Of a DNA stretch of 23,108 nucleotides, positions 7,072 to 14,946 are shown in pieces. A program made the translations under genes and the position numbers. The stretch is from assembly GCA_013288145.1 (NCBI GenBank), contig JABDCJ010000043.1, forward strand, positions 1-23,108. The letters run 5' to 3'. Position 1 is the stretch's first letter, and every line of letters starts with the position of its first letter. Source of the stretch: Nitrososphaerota archaeon. Its GTDB lineage: Archaea; Thermoproteota; Nitrososphaeria; Nitrososphaerales; CADDZS01. Under the pieces are notes generated by a model. That model saw only the letters and a program-made list of their open reading frames with translations, made no database searches and was not told the origin of the DNA.

Positions 7072-7839
7072 TCAAATGAGCCTTGTCCCACAGTTAGGGC
7101 AGAAGGTAGCTGACTCGACGAGCTGTGTGCCGCAGCTCGGGCAGAACTTCATCCCAGTCTGGGTCATTGAGGGTGGTGGCGGAGGCGGCATTTGACCCGC
7201 AGAAATTCTCGCATGGTTGGAGTAGTAGTAGACTACCAATAGTATCGGAAGCAACGGTTCATACAGTGCTGAAAGGATACCGCTCACTACAGGACTAGCA
7301 ACGCCAAATGGTGCGGCTATTGCAGAAACGATTGCCGTGGAAATTCCGACAATTATTGCAAGAATCAAGTAAACTACGAACGTTTTGAGCCACCTGTGGC
7401 CGACGAGTAAACGACTCCTGCTCATACTCTCTGAAAATCCTTTGTTCTCGATGATGAGGACAGGAAAAGCTAGGGAGAACATTATCGCAAGTATTATCCC
7501 TGGGATAATTAGAGCGATGAATCCCAAAAAGACTATGATCCCAACGACGATGCTTAATGCCCAGATTGAGAGCAGCCTTGAAGTCGTGAATCTGATTGAG
7601 GCCCTCAGATCTGCTTTCCCTTTCTCGGTTTGCTCAGAAGCCAGCTTGATTGCGGTACCCTGAGCAATGGGGAAGAAGACTATGGTCGCGATGAAAATCG
7701 CCCCGATGTACACGAAGAAGGCCCCGAAGAACGAGCCGAACCAGCTGGAGACTTGTTGAGGCGTCGCGTTTGGTGGCAAAGTTGGCAGGGGAAAGGCGTG
7801 CTGCGCGCAGGCCGTGAGGATCCCGATGATAACCTCCAC
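7072..7839 (-). CDS. Multi-pass membrane protein with C-terminal zinc ribbon
   Basis: From the first usable in-frame start (GTG 7839) the product has 255 residues: about five hydrophobic segments, a polyproline linker (PPPPPP, about 217-223) and a C-terminal zinc ribbon with two CPxCG knuckles (Cys233, Cys236, Cys247, Cys250). The stretch IPGIILAIMFSLAFPVLIIE followed by SRSRLLVGHRWLKTF recalls the membrane domain found in glycerophosphodiesterase-associated (GPDPase_memb/DUF975-like) proteins. The same frame continues upstream to about 7975 and encodes a convincing N-terminus (YQPRANVGEVFSKTFDVYRR) without an ATG, GTG or TTG; the ATG at 7949 is in another frame. The real protein is thus probably longer and either carries a one-base lesion or uses an unusual start. 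Function unknown; the zinc ribbon faces the cytoplasm if the topology is conventional. Confidence 0.75.
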   Translation of the reverse strand: MEVIIGILTACAQHAFPLPTLPPNATPQQVSSWFGSFFGAFFVYIGAIFIATIVFFPIAQGTAIKLASEQTEKGKADLRASIRFTTSRLLSIWALSIVVGIIVFLGFIALIIPGIILAIMFSLAFPVLIIENKGFSESMSRSRLLVGHRWLKTFVVYLILAIIVGISTAIVSAIAAPFGVASPVVSGILSALYEPLLPILLVVYYYSNHARISAGQMPPPPPPSMTQTGMKFCPSCGTQLVESATFCPNCGTRLI

Positions 7840-8148
7840 GACCGCAAAGAGAACGAAGTATTTCAGAAAGTCACGTCGGTATACATCGAAGGTCTTGGAG
7901 AAAACCTCGCCGACGTTAGCTCGCGGTTGATACCCTGCTCCGGATTCATTGCCTAATTTCTCGATACTATTCGGATCTCACTCTGATATAAAGCAGAAAA
8001 TACTATTATCAACGCTTTCATTCTGGTCACACTGGTTTGATAGATTCAAAGATTCGAGAAACATGATCCGAATCTACGAGAGCCGAGTGGAACCCAACTT
8101 AAATAATACACATTACCTGCTCAATCTGGAGTTGCCAGTGCATAGACG
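7840..8148. other. Gap holding the lost N-terminal frame and two divergent promoters
   Basis: From 7840 to about 7949 the minus strand still encodes the missing N-terminus of the zinc-ribbon membrane protein. A minus-strand TATA-like CTTTATATC lies at about 7985-7993, which would place transcription start near 7963 and the ATG at 7949 about 14 nt into the message. For the plus strand, TTAAATAATA at about 8098-8107 is a TATA candidate for the glutamate dehydrogenase gene. I see no further gene here. Confidence 0.5.
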
Positions 8149-9402
8149 TTGTCAAGCTCGGAATTGAATCCGTATGAAAATGCGATGAAGCAGCTGCGGA
8201 CTACGGCTAAATTAATCCGCCTTGAAGACGATATACTCCAGACTCTTTCCCAGCCGAAGAGAATTCTATCAGTATCCATCCCTGTCAGAATGGACAACGG
8301 GAAGATCAGAAATTTTCAGGGCTATCGAGTGCAGTTCAGCGACGCGAGAGGTCCATTCAAGGGAGGAATAAGGTATCATCCTGACGTTTCACTCGACGAG
8401 GTAAAGGCTCTCGCAACCTGGATGACATGGAAATGTGCAGTTGTGGACATTCCGTACGGAGGAGCAAAAGGCGGTGTAATTTGCGATCCGAAAAACATGT
8501 CGCTGGGAGAAAAGGAGCGATTGACAAGGAGATACGCGCATGCGATCTCTGATTTCATTGGTCCGAGAAAAGACATTCCGGCGCCGGACGTTTACACCGA
8601 TTCTCAAACGATGGCCTGGATACTTGACACTTACAGTCAAATTCATGGGATTCCAGTTCCTGAAGTTGTAACTGGCAAGCCAATTTCTCTGGGTGGTTCG
8701 GAGGGCAGAAACAATTCCACCGCGCGGGGTTGCGTCTTCTGCGTGCGAGAAGCAGCTAAAGTTTTGAAACTAGCGTTGAAAGGGGGAACAGCTGCGGTTC
8801 AGGGTTATGGCAATGCCGGATCTTGGGCTGCAATATTCCTGCAGGAAATGGGAGTCAAGGTAATCGCAGTCAGTGATTCAAAGGGCGGAATCAGGTCCGA
8901 TTTAGGTCTCAATGCTTCAAAGGTTCTCGCGCACAAAGAAAAGGTAGGTTCCGTCGTGGGTTACCAAGGTACGAGCGAAATCAGCAACGAGGAGCTATTA
9001 GAAATGGATGTGGACATTCTGATCCCTGCTGCATTAGAAAACGCGATCACCGGAAAGAATGCCCCCAATATCAAAGCAAAGATAATCTGCGAAGCGGCAA
9101 ACGGTCCTACTACTCCTGAAGCTGACGAGATACTTTCGAAGAATAACGTTTTCCTCGTTCCGGACATTCTTGCAAATTCAGGAGGGGTGATGGTAAGCTA
9201 TCTTGAGTGGGTGCAGAATCTTTCACGCGAGCACTGGACGGAAGAAGAGGTAAACCAGAAGTTAGAGCAAAAGATGGTCATCGGTTTCAATGGCGCCTAT
9301 GATGCATCCAAAAAATACCGGGTCGGAATGAGAGAAGGGGCACTAGCAGTTGCAATAGGAAGGGTCGCAGATGCGATCCGGTCGCTCGGAATGTGGCCGT
9401 GA
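8149..9402 (+). CDS. gdhA: NAD(P)-dependent glutamate dehydrogenase
   Basis: A 417-residue protein of the short hexameric Glu/Leu/Phe/Val dehydrogenase type, converting glutamate to 2-oxoglutarate and ammonium and linking nitrogen assimilation to the citric acid cycle. The substrate domain has PFKGGIRYHP (69-78), a binding lysine in WMTWK (Lys95) and the catalytic Lys107 in PYGGAKGGV; the Rossmann domain has the GYGNAG loop (220-225). The late motifs PAALENAI and CEAANGPTTPEAD and the C-terminal ILANSGGV are also present. The start is TTG at 8149, with a TAG two codons upstream. An ATG at codon 13 is possible, but family members usually keep the NPYENA-like stretch before it. Cofactor preference cannot be read reliably. 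The gene is monocistronic or heads a unit with the small gene at 9439. Confidence 0.96.
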   Translation: MSSSELNPYENAMKQLRTTAKLIRLEDDILQTLSQPKRILSVSIPVRMDNGKIRNFQGYRVQFSDARGPFKGGIRYHPDVSLDEVKALATWMTWKCAVVDIPYGGAKGGVICDPKNMSLGEKERLTRRYAHAISDFIGPRKDIPAPDVYTDSQTMAWILDTYSQIHGIPVPEVVTGKPISLGGSEGRNNSTARGCVFCVREAAKVLKLALKGGTAAVQGYGNAGSWAAIFLQEMGVKVIAVSDSKGGIRSDLGLNASKVLAHKEKVGSVVGYQGTSEISNEELLEMDVDILIPAALENAITGKNAPNIKAKIICEAANGPTTPEADEILSKNNVFLVPDILANSGGVMVSYLEWVQNLSREHWTEEEVNQKLEQKMVIGFNGAYDASKKYRVGMREGALAVAIGRVADAIRSLGMWP

Positions 9403-9438
9403 TATTCGATTTTAAAATAAAGAGATCTGAAATTGATA

Positions 9439-9690
9439 ATGGATCGCAACGATGATCCAGATTTTGCGAAAGATTCGAGAATTTCATTTCCAGAATTGAA
9501 GATCCTTGCTTCGACCAGGTCGGGTCCAAAATTGATTGAGGAAATATCTTCAGATACCAATATTCCTCCGGCAGAGTGCCGCGATAGGATCGTTGGTCTC
9601 ATAGATCTAGGGCTGCTTACAGTAGAGCATGATAGCGATCTTTATGGCCACGAACTCTTGAAGGTCAGGTTCGTATCGAGACAGATATAG
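9439..9690 (+). CDS. Small winged-helix-like protein, unknown function
   Basis: An 83-residue acidic protein. Residues about 18-65 can be read as helix, helix-turn-helix and short wing: LKILASTRSGPKLIEEIS, then IPPAECRDRIVGLIDLGLLT followed by VEHDSD. This is the pattern of minimal archaeal winged-helix domains, and LGLLTVE matches the end of a recognition helix running into the wing. The ATG at 9439 is preferred over the TTG two codons earlier because the AT-rich TTTTAAAATAA (about 9408-9418) lies about 26 nt upstream, giving a leaderless mRNA. It follows glutamate dehydrogenase by 36 bp but probably has its own promoter. It converges on the universal stress protein gene (stops 16 bp apart). 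Evidence is moderate because the protein is short. Confidence 0.6.
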   Translation: MDRNDDPDFAKDSRISFPELKILASTRSGPKLIEEISSDTNIPPAECRDRIVGLIDLGLLTVEHDSDLYGHELLKVRFVSRQI

Positions 9691-9706
9691 AGGAACTCGC
9701 ACAGTC

Positions 9707-10198
9707 CTATTTCACAACGAGAACACTACAATGCGCGTGATCGATTATGCCAGAAGAAACGCTCCCGGTCAACAATCGCTTAAACCCGCCCAGCCCACGA
9801 TTTCCAACCACAATCAGATCCACATTGTGAGCAGTTGCATAATTTGTGATCGCTTCTACTGGTGAAGTATCTACGTCCAATATTTCAAAGGATGCATTAA
9901 CTCCTTCCGCTGTGGCTCTTGATAGCGCCTTATCCATGAACGGCGACATGGCTGCTCGAGCATTCGTTCTAAAATCGTCCAATGCCTCATCCACTCTCCG
10001 GCTCATTGTAGGTTCTTGTATCGCTAGAAACCCCGGAAATTGAATAACATTCACCATTGTCAGGGAAGAGGAAAATTCCTTAGAAAGTTTGATAGCAAAT
10101 TCGACAGCTTTTCCGGAAATTTCAGAACCATCTACCCCGACCAAGATATTTCTTGGCAATTTCCAAGTAGTGGCGGGACTTACGAGAGTAAGAGCCAA
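9707..10198 (-). CDS. Universal stress protein, UspA family
   Basis: A 163-residue single Usp domain. The N-terminal strand and loop NILVGVDGSE (17-26) and the C-terminal signature G-x2-G-x9-G-S (GNRGLGG then TGSVSSGII) make the ATP-binding pocket, so this is an ATP-binding type. The last strand HCSVLVVK is typical. Usp proteins are small cytoplasmic dimers induced in stress; the specific role is unknown. The 16 residues before the first strand are encoded from TTG at 10198; a second TTG gives a start at PRNILVG. A TATA-like GTAATAAAAC near 10234-10243 lies about 40 nt upstream of the longer start. Confidence 0.92.
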   Translation of the reverse strand: MALTLVSPATTWKLPRNILVGVDGSEISGKAVEFAIKLSKEFSSSLTMVNVIQFPGFLAIQEPTMSRRVDEALDDFRTNARAAMSPFMDKALSRATAEGVNASFEILDVDTSPVEAITNYATAHNVDLIVVGNRGLGGFKRLLTGSVSSGIIDHAHCSVLVVK

Positions 10199-10459
10199 GA
10201 TCTCTGATCGATCAACAAATCCATGGCTGACTGTTTTATTACTTCAGTTTGTTGTCCACCTTTGCGGGTAAGCGAATATTTTGAGACGCATATCGAAAAT
10301 CTATCCAGATTAATTTTTTACATTCCAATTCAATCTCTACTATGTTCGAGCTCTATGCCCGAAAACGATGGCTGTTCTAAGCTCAAGAACAACTCGAAGA
10401 ATTGGTAGCTTGATTAAGCTGAGCTTCTCATAACACGCTTATCACGGAGCACAGATGGG

Positions 10460-11356
10460 GTGGTGCAAAAGAAACTCCTTGCTCGAAGAAAAATCGTTCT
10501 TCTTGGAACTATTCCAATTGTAATAATTGTTGCATTTATGGCAGTATACTTGATTCAAAATAATTCGTCGACCACCACTTCTCTCCAGGACGGAATAAAC
10601 ACCGTTATAGTTAACAGTAACACAACAATCATCACATTCGGCGGCACGTACTCTATTCCTACTACCCGCATCGCTAAAATCGTCAATAACACTTGGGAGT
10701 TTTCGGTTACGATAACCTCGGGAGTTTATCCTCCAGTTTTGGTATATTCCAACCTGACTTACATTTCTCATAAGAATGCAAGCTATGAAATCACCAATCC
10801 AATAGCAACTTTGAGTGTATACAAAGGGGGCGGTAATGGAACAGCCATCTGGTCATGGACTGCTCCGGGTGCTACGTCGCTAGCCAATCTAACTTTTGGG
10901 GCATCGTTCAAACCAGGAAACGAGATTCCGTCTGGCGTCTTGCAAGGCGGAGTGAATTACTCCGTAGATGTTTTGCCTAGCTTTCTGACTGAAAAAGGAG
11001 TTTTTCTCGGAGACCAGCTTGCGTTGAACGTTTCCTACATTCCTGATTTCCTAGCAAATTATTCGTCATCGCCGTCTTCCAATAATACTTTTACTACCAC
11101 ATTAAGTTCGAATAATGGAGGAGCTTGTAATCATTCAATTACGTTTAACGGCATATTAACTTGCGCAGCTCCCATGAACTATTCAGAGCTATACCAACTG
11201 ATTTCAAACCCTGGCAACACTTTCACTAACTACGGGAACGGGACGATAACATTAAACATCGGGCACAATCCTTGCACCGTCAGGTACTATTATCTTCCAA
11301 ATGGCACTAGCGTCAACGAGTATCTGGGAGTAACGAACACCGAGACTTGTGAGTAA
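10460..11356 (+). CDS. Membrane-anchored secreted glycoprotein, unknown function
   Basis: A 298-residue protein with a basic N-terminus (KKLLARRK), one hydrophobic anchor (about 11-32) and a long extracytoplasmic part rich in Asn, Ser and Thr. More than ten N-x-S/T sequons are visible (for example NNSS, NNTW, NLT, NAS, NYS and NVS), so heavy N-glycosylation is likely. Four cysteines fall in the last third and could form two disulfides. The alternation of beta-prone residues suggests one or two Ig-like or jelly-roll domains; I do not recognise a family. The start is GTG at 10460 (a second GTG follows directly); no in-frame ATG occurs before the anchor. It stands alone between a stress protein gene and an LLM oxidoreductase gene, so context gives no hint. 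Confidence 0.75.
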   Translation: MVQKKLLARRKIVLLGTIPIVIIVAFMAVYLIQNNSSTTTSLQDGINTVIVNSNTTIITFGGTYSIPTTRIAKIVNNTWEFSVTITSGVYPPVLVYSNLTYISHKNASYEITNPIATLSVYKGGGNGTAIWSWTAPGATSLANLTFGASFKPGNEIPSGVLQGGVNYSVDVLPSFLTEKGVFLGDQLALNVSYIPDFLANYSSSPSSNNTFTTTLSSNNGGACNHSITFNGILTCAAPMNYSELYQLISNPGNTFTNYGNGTITLNIGHNPCTVRYYYLPNGTSVNEYLGVTNTETCE

Positions 11357-11519
11357 AAGAAAATCGAACAGGGCGTTTTGGGAAAAGTTCCTGTTTCGCG
11401 ATAGATTATATTTGATTTCCATTGCCTTAAATCAAAAATGTACTTTCTGTTCTCATGATACCATAGATACCGTCGAGATCGTTCTACATTCTGGTCCTCT
11501 TTTTCTTTCGTCATCCCAG

Positions 11520-12461
11520 CTAAAATACTGGGAGCACTTTTTCTCCGAAAAGTTTCAGCGACGCTAGCTCGTTCGGTCCGCCGTAGCTTGTATCCATGTA
11601 CTCAATTCCGACATCGGAAAACTCGGCGACCTGTTGCCGCACCTCTTCCGGCGTCCCGTAGAGCATGAATTCTTTCAACATTCCTGGCGGCATCGATTTC
11701 GACATCCCGTCAACGATATTCTTTATCATCTCTCCGTCCTCGCCAATCATCACTCGCGTCAGCTTGGTTTTGAGGATCGAATCATAATCTCTTCCAACCG
11801 CCTTGCAGTGCTCGCGCAAGATACCGAGTTTTCTTTTCACGGTTTCCGGCGAACCGAACAGGTTGCACGCATCCCCGTACTTTGCAACTGTCCGTAGGAG
11901 CAGCTTCTCACCCGACCCGCCGATCACGATCTTTGGATGCGGCTTTTGAATCGGCTTTGGATTACACAGCGCACTTTCAATCTTGTAGTACTTGCCGTTG
12001 AAAGTAGCTCTCTCCTCCGTCCACATCTTCTTTATCACCTGAACCGCCTCCTCCAGCCTTTCAAGCCGCTCCCTCGTAGGTGGAAATGGAACACCGTATC
12101 CCCGCGACTCCTGCTTGTTCCATCCTGCTCCTATTCCGAGTATCAGCCTTCCCTTGCTCAAGACATCCAGCGTTGCTCCAATTTTTGCTAGGATCGCAGG
12201 ATTTCTATAGATGTTACCGGTAACCATCGTTCCGAGCTTTATCTTCGATGTTAGCCCAGCAAGTACAGAAATCGTAGTCCAGCCTTCGAGCATCGGCTCT
12301 TCCGGTTTTCCCACAAATTCGATCTGGTAAAAGTGATCCATGACCCAGAACGAATCAAACCCGAGCTGCTCTGCGGTCCTTGCAAGGGTCGTTAGAGTAT
12401 CAATAATCTGCGCACCTTGTCCGTCGTAAGTAAAGTTGGGATGCTGGATTCCAAATTTCAT
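11520..12461 (-). CDS. LLM-class (F420-dependent) oxidoreductase
   Basis: A 313-residue luciferase-like monooxygenase (TIM barrel). It opens with the typical first strand MKFGIQHPNF, followed by GFDSFWVMDHF (34-44), IKLGTMVTGNIYRNPAILAK and GRLILGIGAGWNKQE. A central HPKIVIGGSGEKLL segment follows. These match F420-binding members of the family, in which this loop contacts the deazaflavin; F420 use is inferred and an FMN enzyme is possible. The substrate is unknown. An ATG at 12461 is preceded by a good archaeal Shine-Dalgarno GGTGAT nine nt upstream and by a TATA-like CTATACTATT near 12505-12515, so this gene has a real leader, unlike several neighbours. It converges with the surface-protein gene ending at 11356; the 163 bp between contains a T-rich plus-strand stretch near 11498-11508 that could terminate that gene. 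Confidence 0.9.
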   Translation of the reverse strand: MKFGIQHPNFTYDGQGAQIIDTLTTLARTAEQLGFDSFWVMDHFYQIEFVGKPEEPMLEGWTTISVLAGLTSKIKLGTMVTGNIYRNPAILAKIGATLDVLSKGRLILGIGAGWNKQESRGYGVPFPPTRERLERLEEAVQVIKKMWTEERATFNGKYYKIESALCNPKPIQKPHPKIVIGGSGEKLLLRTVAKYGDACNLFGSPETVKRKLGILREHCKAVGRDYDSILKTKLTRVMIGEDGEMIKNIVDGMSKSMPPGMLKEFMLYGTPEEVRQQVAEFSDVGIEYMDTSYGGPNELASLKLFGEKVLPVF

Positions 12462-12480
12462 TTTTCAAAAATCACCCAGA
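12454..12480 (-). promoter_or_regulatory. Ribosome-binding site of the LLM oxidoreductase gene
   Basis: GGGTGAT is complementary to the archaeal 16S tail and lies 9 nt before the ATG at 12461. The ABC ATPase gene starting at 18403 has a very similar leader, GTGATTTTTGAAA then ATG. Confidence 0.5.
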
Positions 12481-12680
12481 AAAAAAAACTACGAATGTAA
12501 TAGGAAAATAGTATAGCAATAAAGCAATCTGAGATCAAGTGCAATGTTATAGCTGAGGATCGCACTGTTACTTGCGCAAGACGAAGCCGGTATGTATCAT
12601 CAATACGTTTGTCTTAAGTACGAATTTCGCACTTCTATCTATCCTAAGATTCCTCAAGAATCCTAAGGCGAATCAAAAAC

Positions 12681-12857
12681 ATGACAGCACATCGCGCACC
12701 GTTGAAAGAAGGAGACACGGTATATGTTTTCGACAAAAAAGTCCGTGGCAAGGTTCTGGGGCGACTAAAGTACCTCGTCTTGCTCGAAATCGAGGGGACT
12801 CACGAAAAACTAATGGAGCACCGCGGCGACCTTAAGCTAATCCATCCGAAGATCTAG
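12681..12857 (+). CDS. 58-residue basic protein, SH3/KOW-like, unknown function
   Basis: ATG at 12681 opens 58 codons ending in TAG at 12855-12857. The product begins MTAHRAPLKEGDTVYVFDKK and continues with VRGKVLGRL, YLVLLEIEG and HRGDLKLIHPK. The alternation of short strands with a GD turn, a VRGKV strand and a final DLKLIHP strand looks like a small SH3-like barrel of the KOW or Tudor kind, which often bind RNA, DNA or ribosomes. Its last codon overlaps the stop of the minus-strand winged-helix gene in a shared CTAG, so the two genes converge end to end. Codon usage is ordinary and the sequence is clearly protein-like, whereas the overlapping frames are not. AT-rich TATA candidates upstream are ambiguous. 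Confidence 0.65.
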   Translation: MTAHRAPLKEGDTVYVFDKKVRGKVLGRLKYLVLLEIEGTHEKLMEHRGDLKLIHPKI

Positions 12858-13126
12858 ATCTTCGCCGATTCCAGCGTTTCCTTGATCCAGTCAACAAATC
12901 TGTTGTAGGCGTCGATCCCTTTCGGGGTTAGAGCGATCCTCTCACCGTTCTCTTCGTCAGTTGTTTCCGCGACGAGCTGGTGCTGGAGCATCCAGTCGAG
13001 GTACTCCGTGAACCGTGGATAATTAACACCAAGCAGCATCTGGATGTTTGTCTTTTTCATTGCAGATCCATTGCGGTGCAATATATCTAGAAATCTTGCT
13101 ACCACATAGAGATCTGGTCTCTCCAA
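12854..13126 (-). CDS. Small winged-helix (HTH_45-like) regulator
   Basis: A 90-residue protein: helix LYVVARFLDILHRNG, helix-turn-helix MKKTNIQMLLGVNYPRFTEY, a third helix ending in HQLVAET, a wing with ENGERIALTPKGID, and a last amphipathic helix (NRFVDWIKETLE) probably for dimerisation. That is the order seen in archaeal HTH_45-type winged helices, presumed DNA-binding. The start is TTG at 13126, preceded by GGGGAT and GCAGG within 15 nt, and it begins 12 bp after the stop of the membrane-protein gene, with which it is surely co-transcribed. It is the intact paralogue of the frameshifted gene at 1835-2147. Targets unknown; autoregulation of the pair is the simplest guess. Confidence 0.82.
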   Translation of the reverse strand: MERPDLYVVARFLDILHRNGSAMKKTNIQMLLGVNYPRFTEYLDWMLQHQLVAETTDEENGERIALTPKGIDAYNRFVDWIKETLESAKI

Positions 13127-13138
13127 CCTGCAAATCCC

Positions 13139-13801
13139 CTACAGAGTTTGCATGAACTCGTTCTTCCGTCGCTCGAAGAGCTGCTTTTGCTCTTGGAATC
13201 GCGCAATCTCGCGATCGTAGTCCTTGTTCATCTCATACCTGAAGTACAGCCACACCAGAACTCCGATGAGAATCGCAAACGGAAGCTTCGCGGGAATTAT
13301 CGTGATTACAAACGCGAGTATTCCGAAAAGGAAAGAGTCCTGGTTTCGCTTCCTCACAACCTCCGGCACCAACGCTAGAATTTTTTCAGCCAGAGGGAGC
13401 ATGTCGGCACTGATCGGTCCTTGATTCTGAGCATTCTGCAGTTCCTTCTTTATCTGCGAAATCAAGCTAGCCAGCTCATCCAGACTTTTGTCCTGCTTGC
13501 GTCCCTGCACCATGTACGATGCGACGCCGCTGAAGATCGCAATGATGCCAGCGGCCAAAAGTACGATAAGAAAGATCACGCGATGCTGGATGAAAAACCC
13601 AATCGAGTATTCGGACAAAATGTAACCGAGCGCAACTGCAACAGACCCCACGAAAACGAGCAGCGTCGTGAGTATGGCGCCGGCGAGTTTCACCTGTTTT
13701 CGGCGGCGTCTTAGTTTAACGAGCCATTTTTCGGATATATCGATTATCGAATCGATATTTGACTTGATCTCTTGACCGTCGGAAGCATGTGAAGGCTCCA
13801 T
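13139..13801 (-). CDS. Multi-pass membrane protein with coiled-coil tail, paralogue of 2144-2809
   Basis: A 220-residue protein with a cytoplasmic N-terminal amphipathic helix rich in Lys/Arg, two membrane segments (about 38-62 and 73-95), a central charged stretch (about 98-150, helical), one or two further segments (about 152-185) and a long charged C-terminal helix containing FEQ/ERRKNEF-like heptads. Its C-terminus (KDYDREIARFQ) aligns with the 2144-2809 protein. Both are followed by a small winged-helix gene, so this looks like a conserved two-gene unit. No enzymatic motif was seen. I infer a structural or sensory membrane protein that may tether or control the winged-helix partner. ATG start at 13801; TATA candidates upstream (TTATTCTTTT) are weak. 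Confidence 0.75.
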   Translation of the reverse strand: MEPSHASDGQEIKSNIDSIIDISEKWLVKLRRRRKQVKLAGAILTTLLVFVGSVAVALGYILSEYSIGFFIQHRVIFLIVLLAAGIIAIFSGVASYMVQGRKQDKSLDELASLISQIKKELQNAQNQGPISADMLPLAEKILALVPEVVRKRNQDSFLFGILAFVITIIPAKLPFAILIGVLVWLYFRYEMNKDYDREIARFQEQKQLFERRKNEFMQTL

Positions 13802-13918
13802 CTTTTGCTCATAGACTGCGTAAATTGCCTAAAAGAATAACGTGTCAAGAGTACGCTTTTTCTGAAATCAAGATTTAATCTGCTATCTTTTAGAGCAATC
13901 TTTGCCGGCCCGTAAACA

Positions 13919-14875
13919 CTATGCAGACAAAATCTCTTTCAGCTGCGCCGGCGAAATGTTCGACCCGCTTGTAACTACTGCGACCTTCTTTCCCTTGAAT
14001 TTCTCCTTTGATTTGATCAAACCGGCGAGCGGAGCAGATCCTGCTGCTTCTACAAGATTATGTGTTTTCTCGATGAGCAGATAGATTGCTTTCTTGATCT
14101 CATCGTCAGAGACAAGTACGAAATCGCTCAAACCGGATCTCAATATGTTTTGAGTGAGCTCAAATCCAACGCGAGTAGCCAGTCCTTCGGCAAACGTCGC
14201 CATATTGTCCGAGACCAGCCGTCCCTCCTTCCAGGAAAGGTAAGCTGCAGGCGCAGCAGCTGCTTGAACGCCGATTACCTGAGTCTTTGGATTGATCGCC
14301 TTTGCAACTATGCACGCGCCCGATGCCATGCTTCCTCCCCCCACTGGCAGAAAGATTGCATCAACGTCCGGGAGATCTTCAAAGATCTCAAGTGAAAGCG
14401 TACCGACGCCCGCAATCAATAGCGGCTCGTTTGCCGAGTGGACGTACCGGATATCCTGCTCTAAAGCTACTCTTTCAGCAAACTCACGTGCCTCATCGAA
14501 ATCCTTTCCGTACAGAATGACGCTCGCACCCAGTCTCTTTGTTGCCTCGACTTTGAGCGGGTTTGCATTTGCCGGCATCACGATCGTAGCTTTCGTTCCA
14601 AAAATTCGGGAGGAATAAGCTATGGATTGCGCATGGTTTCCAGTCGAAGCACTGATTACACCCTTTCGTCTTTCATCCTCTGGAAGCTGGGAAATGAGGT
14701 TCATCCCGCCGCGGATCTTGAATGCATTAGTAGGCAGGTGGTTTTCGTGTTTGACGTAAACTTCTGCGGAGACTAGTTCTCCCAAGCTGTCGTATTTGAT
14801 CAACGGCGTCCTAGGGAGGTAAGGCTTGATTCTTTTCTTTGCATCCAGAACGTCCGCAAGTGTCGGGATTTCCAT
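13919..14875 (-). CDS. PLP-dependent threonine/serine dehydratase
   Basis: A 318-residue fold-type II PLP enzyme without a C-terminal ACT regulatory domain. From ATG 14875 the PLP lysine is Lys53 in NAFKIRGGMN, the substrate loop is ASTGNHAQS, and the phosphate-binding glycine loop is PVGGGSMASG. These match the catabolic threonine ammonia-lyase/serine racemase group; the reaction would be threonine to 2-oxobutanoate plus ammonia, or serine to pyruvate. The lack of an ACT domain argues for a non-allosteric, catabolic type, although serine racemase or a related eliminase is possible. TTG at 14887 would add four residues; homologues usually begin at MEIPTL. It lies 71 bp downstream of the ThDP decarboxylase gene on the same strand, so both may act on 2-oxo acids, but this is only suggestive. 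Confidence 0.9.
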   Translation of the reverse strand: MEIPTLADVLDAKKRIKPYLPRTPLIKYDSLGELVSAEVYVKHENHLPTNAFKIRGGMNLISQLPEDERRKGVISASTGNHAQSIAYSSRIFGTKATIVMPANANPLKVEATKRLGASVILYGKDFDEAREFAERVALEQDIRYVHSANEPLLIAGVGTLSLEIFEDLPDVDAIFLPVGGGSMASGACIVAKAINPKTQVIGVQAAAAPAAYLSWKEGRLVSDNMATFAEGLATRVGFELTQNILRSGLSDFVLVSDDEIKKAIYLLIEKTHNLVEAAGSAPLAGLIKSKEKFKGKKVAVVTSGSNISPAQLKEILSA

Positions 14876-14946
14876 ATTCTTAACCAAAAAGAGACTCTTC
14901 CATCCATTTTCTGAATTGATGGCTCAATAACATTTTTTCTATGATG

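Noticed and set aside
12641..12667. Repeated ATCCTAAG upstream of the 58-residue gene
   Set aside because: Two 8-bp copies at 12641 and 12660 without further symmetry are within what chance and base composition can give.
12572..12835. Plus-strand 87-codon frame overlapping the 58-residue gene
   Set aside because: Its translation is Arg/Lys-rich without structure, whereas the other frame from 12681 reads as a compact beta protein and ends precisely at the convergent stop.
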